From positions 2,273,501 through 2,337,500 of the forward strand of contig NZ_CP024871.1 of NCBI RefSeq assembly GCF_000306675.2: DNA of 64,000 nt. Direction: 5' to 3'. Of the stretch, positions 53,501 to 64,000 are shown piece after piece. The notes below the pieces were generated by a model, which was given only the letters and a program-made list of their open reading frames with translations, did no database searches and had not been told where the DNA came from. The translations under genes and the position numbers were made by a program. This stretch comes from Leptospira mayottensis 200901116 (lineage in GTDB: Bacteria > Spirochaetota > Leptospiria > Leptospirales > Leptospiraceae). Numbering within the stretch: the first letter of the stretch is position 1; every line of letters begins with the position of its first letter.

Positions 53501-55452
53501 AAAAGATCAAAGTATCTTCCGCAACATGCAGCGGCTTGAAAGAAGTGACGGTTGCATTTTCCAAATCGCTTCTTCCAGGAACGGCAGTAGGCGGAGCAGA
53601 ATGCACCTCTGCTGCAGAGTGCGCCAAACGATACAAAATCACCGGCGTTTCTGCCATTGGAAATATTACGAACGCTAAAATATTGGACGGAACCGTATGC
53701 AACGGCGCTCCAGCCGATCCAACCAAGGTATGCCTAACGCATTCTTTGGATCAGTTCGGCGGACAATACACGATCCTTGTGGCGAATAAGAAGGACGGAG
53801 ACGGTTTTGACAATCTGGCCTGGGGTGCGCTTCAAAACCAAAATGCAGATGAGGATCTTCAGACTTCGCCTAAAGATAGAACTAGCTTTATCGGATGTGG
53901 AACCGCTCCAGTTAATTTTGTAGATGGTCCGATCGCAGTAGATCCGTTTGGCGATACTTCCAGCTTTGGATATATCACCAATTACAATAACAAGATCTAC
54001 ATCGGTCCTAACGGAGGAGGAAATCAAGCGGTTCGATTTAATTTTGACGGCACCGCTCCGGAATCTGTATCGTTTTCCTTTCCAGGAGGCTTTAATAACA
54101 CTGCAAATTCTCGGGACGGAGGGATTCCCGTACCAAGACACGTGACCATCGGACATACAACGTGTACAACTAACAATGCGGATCAGGCCACTGGTTGTGG
54201 TCCGGACAACGAGGACGGTAGAGGCGTTTTCACTGCAGGCACGTTAGGAGGAATTCCGCACCTTCTGATTGCAGGAGCAAGATCTCTTACAAACTTCAAC
54301 TTCATTTATTATACTTCCGATACCGATGCCGGTTTGGATTTTAAATCGATTGATACTGGAGGGATTACCGGAGGTCAAGCTATGGGGGCTTCCGCATTAT
54401 CCATCTTAAACGATCGGATCTATGGTGGATTTGCAAAGAAAAGTGCGGCGGCTTCATTCAATGCTCCGGACTTCGGAAAAATTTCCTTCAACACCGCAGA
54501 TGGTGTTCCTGAAGGTGGTCATTGCACTGTAGGTTCCCCTTGCGCAGCCAGTACGAATACAAATGGTGCTTACTTTAGTATCAGCTGGATGCCTCATTTT
54601 GGAGGGGGAACTGCCGCTGGAGATAACAACAGTCCGAACTGGGCTCGACTTGTCGGAGTGGATTCTATATTCCCATTCAATGGACGAATTTATGCGGCCA
54701 ACGGAGGAAATAATGCTGTAGGGCATAACGGAACGATCATCCGCTCCAACAACGGAAATCCTAAAGCCTGTGCAGGCGCCAATAATTGTGCCGATTGGAC
54801 GGAGATTGGACCGAGAACGAACGCGAAGTGGCATAACGGAACTTCGTATTTTTCTCTCGAATTGACCAAAACTTATGATTTGATTCCTGCGGATAGAGCA
54901 TTTGCTCAATTTGCTGAGTTTAACGGAAATCTTTATGTGACAAGAACGCTTTGTAATACTGCAGAAGCTGCGCTTGGATTTAAAGCTTCCGTAGCCAACA
55001 TAGCAGGTTGCACGAATGGAACATTCAATAATCGCAAACTTCAACTCTGGAAATGCGATCCGACCAATGGCGGGGCCGATGCCTTGAATTCTACAACCTG
55101 TGAAGCGGACGAATGGTCCGTTGTCGGAGACAATGGTACCGGTCTCACAAACTTCGGCAATACGAACAATCACAGTATGACGATGCTCGTAACCAATGGA
55201 AGCCATCTCTATATGGGTTTTGACAATACAGCTGGAGTTCAGATCTGGAGAACCAAAGCGGGTGTCACCAATCCGGGTGCAAATACTTCCGACTGGGAAC
55301 AGATCGGAGGAAGCGGTCTCGGAGACGCTGCCAATAATACCCAGATCTTTTCCGGAACTTCTGCCAACACAACCAATGGAACCAAATACATTTATGTAAG
55401 TGCCGGCAAGGGTGGAATTCCGATGCGAATTTTCAGACAGCAAAACAACTGA
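50570..55452 (+). pseudogene. Large Ig-like (Big_2) repeat surface lipoprotein, interrupted by a frameshift
   Basis: The first part (50570-52072, 500 codons) has a signal with lipobox LFLQGC and five Ig-like domains of about 90 residues. Each starts LVSISVTP-type and contains KGLTQQFTATGTYSD. At about 52050-52060 a single-base loss moves the frame and a TAA follows at 52070. In the other frame, the pattern continues at once (SIQVTPTNPSVANGF...) through four more domains, then a Big_5-like domain (residues ~270-400 of the second part) and a long C-terminal module to 55452. Intact, it would be about 1627 residues, an adhesin-like surface protein. A sequencing error cannot be excluded. Confidence 0.85.
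52050..52072 (+). other. Frameshift site in the Ig-like protein gene
   Basis: Comparing the junction with the other domain starts (for example ...LVSI at 51779 and 52325), the expected TTAGTTTCTATTCAG-type sequence reads TTAATTCTATTCAG here, one base short. The upstream frame ends ...VLILFR-stop, while the downstream frame resumes the domain exactly. No long homopolymer is present at the site. Confidence 0.8.
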
Positions 55453-55454
55453 CG

Positions 55455-56021
55455 ATGGATTGTTTAAAAACAATGAATCCAATCATCCGTACTGCTTCTT
55501 CCAAAACTAAAAAAGCAGTACGGATATGTCTTGAAAAAGTATACGGTTCGATTTCCATATTTCAAATCTGCCTTTGGATTTTATGCGGAGTTTCGATTGG
55601 ATGTAAGGAAGAAGTCGTTCCTCGGAAACTTTCATTCATCCCAAACAATAAAAATGGAATGGTTCGTTTTCAATCCGTGGAACACGGACAATGGAATGGA
55701 AAATCGAAAGAATATTATTTTATTCTGAAACAGTCCGAAAACGTGCAAGGAGTGTTTCAAATCGATTCTACGGATTCCAATTTGAAAATTCTACTTACAA
55801 AGAAGAATTTTCTGATTCATTCCACCACGGAATGCATATCTTCCGTTTCGGAAAACACAGTCTCTTGTCGGTTGGAAATTCCGTCTTTAGAAAAGGGAAA
55901 GTATGTTCTTTCCGTATTTACACAAAATTCGCCTCGCGAAAGCGAGAGTTCGCCCCATGCTTCCGATTACAATTTATTTTCGGGGATCTATGGAAAGGGT
56001 TACGCAGATCTTGAACTTTAA
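55455..56021 (+). CDS. Hypothetical lipoprotein after the Ig-like gene
   Basis: 188 residues. The lipobox is GVSIGC at about residue 50, so the signal peptide is unusually long from ATG 55455; ATG 55473 is the next possible start. The mature part is beta-rich with LKILLTKKNFLIHSTTECISSVSENTV and no recognised domain. It begins two bases after the Ig-like gene stop and is probably co-transcribed. A perfect 13-bp hairpin lies inside its first codons. Confidence 0.65.
   Translation: MDCLKTMNPIIRTASSKTKKAVRICLEKVYGSISIFQICLWILCGVSIGCKEEVVPRKLSFIPNNKNGMVRFQSVEHGQWNGKSKEYYFILKQSENVQGVFQIDSTDSNLKILLTKKNFLIHSTTECISSVSENTVSCRLEIPSLEKGKYVLSVFTQNSPRESESSPHASDYNLFSGIYGKGYADLEL
55485..55525. promoter_or_regulatory. 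13-bp perfect hairpin at the start of the small lipoprotein gene
   Basis: ATCCGTACTGCTT (55485-55497) and AAGCAGTACGGAT (55513-55525) pair completely across a 15-nt loop. It lies 30 bp after the large gene's stop, within the first 25 codons of the next frame. It could attenuate transcription or mask translation; no T-run follows, so it is not a standard terminator. Confidence 0.5.
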
Positions 56022-56208
56022 AAAGGGATTTCAAACAATTAAGAATCAAATCAATCGACTTTCGATCGGTTCAAAATCGTATTCCGAAGCCATTCTTCAA
56101 TTCCAGATCGTTTCGAAAATTCAAGTTAAGAATATTATTTTTTTCGTATATACTGTCTTTTCAAAAATAAAACGGTATCTATCGGAAAATACCGGGAGCG
56201 GCTGTCTT

Positions 56209-56595
56209 TTGCAAAAAGCACTTAAGAAAAATGGAAAACTTATTATAGTTATGTTTTTATTAACTGTATTTTGGAACTGCCAACATGCACGAGTAAGATT
56301 TCCTCAGGAAACTCCAGAGCCCTGTAAACTTTCCAATCAAAAAAAAGAATGTAAAATTGCGTTAGAAGCACGAATCAAAATGGAATCCACACCAAAGCAA
56401 ACATTTACTATTTCACAGAACTTTTATTTTTGGGGGTTAAAACCTTCCAACTATGCGATCGACGGAACCACCTATTGTCCGCATGGAGTTTACGAAGCGT
56501 ATCAATTTACATCTTTTTGGAACGGTTTATATGAGCAGCTAACGCTTGGTTTTTTTTCTCCCAGAACGCTGGTCTTAACTTGCCATTCTTCTTGA
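56209..56595 (+). CDS. Bor-like lipoprotein, first of a pair
   Basis: About 128 residues from TTG 56209, which has GGGAG upstream and gives a normal lipoprotein signal (QKALKKNGK then LIIVMFLLTVFWNC). The frame is open from 55903, but that overlaps the previous gene by more than 100 bases. The mature part QTFTISQNFYFWGL...GTTYCPHGVYEAYQFTSFWNGLYEQLTLGFFSPRTLVLTC (positions, not contiguous here) resembles the layout of the Bor family: a YFWGL/HFFVSG-type strand, a Cys, a basic/aromatic stretch, and a terminal GF(F/I)(S/T)PR...C. Bor proteins are linked to serum resistance in phage lambda lysogens. The match is by eye and moderate. Confidence 0.6.
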   Translation: MQKALKKNGKLIIVMFLLTVFWNCQHARVRFPQETPEPCKLSNQKKECKIALEARIKMESTPKQTFTISQNFYFWGLKPSNYAIDGTTYCPHGVYEAYQFTSFWNGLYEQLTLGFFSPRTLVLTCHSS

Positions 56596-56602
56596 GGAAA
56601 TC

Positions 56603-56917
56603 ATGTTTAGAAATTTGAAATATATTTCGATCTTTTCTTTTACCTGGATTTTTGTAACTTGTTACCAAACTACTTTGCAAGTAACGCCTAGAAAAACCCA
56701 TTTTTCTTCTCCTATCGAAGAATCCAATCCCGATCAAGAATATAAGCAGGGAAATTGGATTGCTGGTCTGATTCCCTCCTTTGATCCACCTCTCATCTCT
56801 TGCACAAATGGGAGACCAGAATTAAAAATTCGCCGAGGAGTTCTGGATAATGTGATTCATTGGACCATCGGAGGGATCTATACCAGAAGAACAATTCAAA
56901 TCTACTGTTTAAAATAA
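56603..56917 (+). CDS. Bor-like lipoprotein, second of a pair
   Basis: 104 residues with lipobox WIFVTC near residue 20. The mature part contains QEYKQGNWIAGLIPSFDPPLIS-C and ends VLDNVIHWTIGGIYTRRTIQIYCLK, again the Bor-like end GGIYTxRxxxxYC. It starts 8 bp after the previous gene's stop and so is likely in the same operon. The pair may have arisen by duplication and diverged; each has one internal and one terminal Cys that may form a disulphide. Confidence 0.65.
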   Translation: MFRNLKYISIFSFTWIFVTCYQTTLQVTPRKTHFSSPIEESNPDQEYKQGNWIAGLIPSFDPPLISCTNGRPELKIRRGVLDNVIHWTIGGIYTRRTIQIYCLK

Positions 56918-57036
56918 ATTCTAGAGTTTTTATAAAATTTCATAATTCTTGGAATTTATTAGTAACCACCTAATAAACCTTACAATTACCCACAATTATC
57001 TTTCCCAATGCTAAATCCCAATGTAATATCAGTTAG

Positions 57037-58440
57037 TCAAGAAAATCCTCTCCAAATAACCATATTACCCGGAGGAGGATCAGAAGACCGAGCCAGATAT
57101 CCATCAAGTCTTGCAATTTTAGTAATATAGTTTGTGAGCATTTTATTTTGTTTACGATCGCAACTTTTATCTTTAATGAGCTCGTCCAATACATGAATCT
57201 CTGTTTGAGTCAATCCAATATCTGGAGGAGCATTGTTTGTTGAACGATTGATCATGGTCATCCAGAATATTCGCCAAGATAAAATGCAATAGATTGAAAT
57301 CAGATTTACCAATCTTTCCGCCGTTCTAAGTTTTGATTCTTCCACTTTGCAACCGGACTTTAAAATTTTATAAAAGACTTCAATCTTCCAACGCAAAGCA
57401 TACCATTGTAGCTTTTGAATCGCATCCGAATTAGTCTTAACTGACAAATTAGTTATCAGTTTCCAATCAATCCTTTTGCGGTCTTTAGGGGTCCCTTTTT
57501 CTTGCGCATGAATAACGGTAAGGTTTAATTCGGGATATTTTTTCTTTTTACTAATCGGAGGAAGGATACGTATATGGCGATACTTAACTTTGATTGAAAC
57601 TTCTGATAGGTTTCCTTTTTCATCCCTGACTTTAATTCGATGTGTTCCTTTTACGTGGGAATTTTTCATTACATCATGAATCGTATGATCCCCTTCTATT
57701 GCAAGACGATCGACACAAGATCTTATGAGAAAATTCGTTCCCAACTGGTCTGCTAAGCAAAATAGCTCATAAATATCGCTTTCTCGATCTCCTATGTGCA
57801 CACAATTTTCAGGATGGGCCAGCACTAGATTGTTTGAGATTTTCTAACCAACGAAAGCTTTCCTTTTCTTCGATCGGTATTCTTGTAGGATTAGTTTTCT
57901 TCTTTAATGCGTTACAACCTTTAAACTTTTTCCTATTCCAGAATTTAATTGAGGCTAATCCAAGCGGAAGTCCTTCCGTTGTAATTACTAAACTTGAATG
58001 CATTAGAATGCCACTTGCTGTGTAATACCTCAAGCGTCCGTCTGTATATTTTCCTGCAATGGTAAGTCGAGTGAATCCTACCGCTGTTGCTTCTTTTCGC
58101 TTAAACGAAAATTAAGTTGTATCATGCAAAATTAAAAATGGACCGTCCTCGAAATTGCAATCTTTCTTGTGTTGATTGAAAATGACCTCCTATTCAAAAT
58201 CATATAACAGAGTATCTAATGTTTTGCATTAAAACAGGCTTTGTAATAAAAATTTATGGTACTTATTTTTATAGAGATCAGTAATATTTCCTTTTCACTT
58301 GCACGATCGTTAGAGAGAAAACGGTAGGCGGCCTTGGTATTCGACCAATCCTGACTTACAAACGGTATGCTACCACCAATTCCTTCTGACGAGTTTTCAA
58401 GAAATTTATAAAATTTTTTATGAAGCCGAGACATCTCCAA
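57037..58440 (-). pseudogene. Decayed IS4/Tn5-type transposase
   Basis: A Tn5-like transposase in at least three frames. N-terminal part 58216-58440 (DWSNTKAAYRFLSNDRASEKEIL) then GHFQSTQERL in another frame; a third piece reads ILHDTT-stop-FSFKRKEATAVGFTRL near 58100, where the stop replaces the usual Glu codon. 57809-58033 carries SSLVITTEGLPLGLASIKFW, and 57037-57825 carries the catalytic region GDRESDIYELF and the YALRWKIEVFYKILKSGCKVEES box. Several lesions make it inactive. No terminal repeats were identified. Confidence 0.85.
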
Positions 58441-58629
58441 AAATCACATCCGGACATTCTTCTTCTATCCAAGTTTTCCTTTCCTTCATACCATCCTAAA
58501 ACCTCTTCATATCATCAAAAGGCATTTTAGATTCGGTCTTTATTCGGTACAAGAAATTCTTAATTGTAGGTAATTGTAAGCAATGAAATACATTTTATTG
58601 TTGTTAAACTCTCGTGGAATTCCTACCTA

Positions 58630-58660
<31 letters not shown>

Positions 58661-58661
58661 T

Positions 58662-59858
<1,197 letters not shown>

Positions 59859-59864
59859 CTTTAT

Positions 59865-60650
<786 letters not shown>

Positions 60651-60657
60651 TTATAGG

Positions 60658-60709
<52 letters not shown>

Positions 60710-60867
60710 TAGAAAGAATTAAAGACGCCAATTCGGCGTTAGTTTGTTAAGAATTTAAAAAACTTTCCAATCACACAAATCCACATTCATTTGAGCTTTA
60801 AGACAAACCGCCAAATTCCCCGGAAAAAGTGTTTGCCAATAAATATTAATTCTTATTTTTCCTTCCC

Positions 60868-61533
<666 letters not shown>

Positions 61534-61602
61534 ACATCGAAATTCTAAGCAATTCTTTAAAATTGATTTGACTCTCTTAGTACGCAAAATAGCCTACTGT
61601 GG

Positions 61603-63868
<2,266 letters not shown>

Positions 63869-63878
63869 AAACGAATCT

Positions 63879-64000
63879 ATGTTTGCAAATCGACTTTTGC
63901 GGTTCGGATTTTCCGTTTTCTTTTCAGTCGGATGTTCTTATGCAAAGAACAAACTTCCTACCTTTTCTCCAAACTTAGAATGTTCACAAAAAGAACTTCC
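63879..64000 (+). CDS. N-terminus of a lipoprotein, cut by the window edge
   Basis: 40 codons are present. Basic N-terminus, hydrophobic run [13 protein letters not shown] and Cys at about residue 19 (FSVGC), then [11 protein letters not shown], so it is a predicted lipoprotein. The rest lies outside the window, so its identity is unknown. Confidence 0.7.
   Translation, partial: MFANRLLRFGFSVFFSVGCSYAKNKLPTFSPNLECSQKEL

Noticed and set aside
53734..55482. Long minus-strand frames opposite the Ig-like protein gene, up to 342 codons
   Set aside because: They are antisense shadows caused by the repetitive coding sequence; products are Ser/Arg/Ile-rich without domain.

Overview
The window is chromosomal DNA of a spirochaete, almost certainly a pathogenic Leptospira. 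The reasons are the spirochaete-type flagellar export operon (fliY-fliO-fliP-fliQ-fliR-flhB-flhA-flhF-flhG-fliA), many short lipoproteins with loose spirochaetal lipoboxes, the ank-katE operon divergent from a cysteine-poor PerR regulator, Leptospira-style surface proteins (Ig-like repeats, NADase-type glycan-binding domain), and a scatter of decayed insertion sequences. The species is not fixed by the sequence; the number of broken IS copies suggests an IS-rich pathogenic species.

Layout. 1-3.3 kb: a small RRM RNA-binding protein, a MORN-repeat lipoprotein, and long gene-poor stretches with a MITE-like element. 3.3-8.8 kb: surface lipoproteins; an RCC1-repeat lipoprotein and a di-haem oxidoreductase form an operon behind a strong Fur-box-like palindrome. 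8.9-11.6 kb: oxidative-stress locus (ank-katE, divergent perR) with two overlapping Fur-family palindromes in front of perR. 12-15.5 kb: a FlgF/FlgG-type rod gene, then a mobile-element sink: a truncated transposase-like gene entered by an intact IS5-family element, and an IS66 remnant. 15.5-21.1 kb: a minus-strand signalling operon (response regulator/PAS/nucleotide cyclase, histidine-kinase-like ATPase, STAS-like protein, methyltransferase, membrane SpoIIE phosphatase) that looks like a partner-switching system. 22.2-29.8 kb: ClpB, an NSS sodium symporter followed by an overlapping 41-residue membrane peptide, DinG-type helicase, secreted protein.

29.8-45.2 kb: one long minus-strand series starting with fliY, continuing through the export apparatus, flhF/flhG and sigma-28, a FapA protein and small unknowns, and ending with a RemA/DUF370 protein and guanylate kinase. 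Gmk has no ATG/GTG/TTG start and appears to start at CTG overlapping the remA stop. 45.2-50.3 kb: DUF971 protein; a single reading frame that fuses an AGCS amino-acid-carrier-like membrane domain to phosphatidylserine decarboxylase; an exported protein; an IS110 remnant. 50.6-56.9 kb: a large Ig-like (Big_2) surface lipoprotein gene broken by one frameshift, followed by three small lipoprotein genes, two of them Bor-like. 57-58.4 kb: a decayed IS4/Tn5-type transposase. 58.6-64 kb: fatty-acid hydroxylase family protein, short-chain dehydrogenase, glutathione S-transferase, M3 oligopeptidase, and the start of another lipoprotein at the right edge.

No tRNA, rRNA, CRISPR array or prophage was recognised. 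The most unusual items are the transporter-Psd fusion, the signalling operon with a PhcB-like methyltransferase, the overlapping NSS small protein, and the CTG-started gmk.
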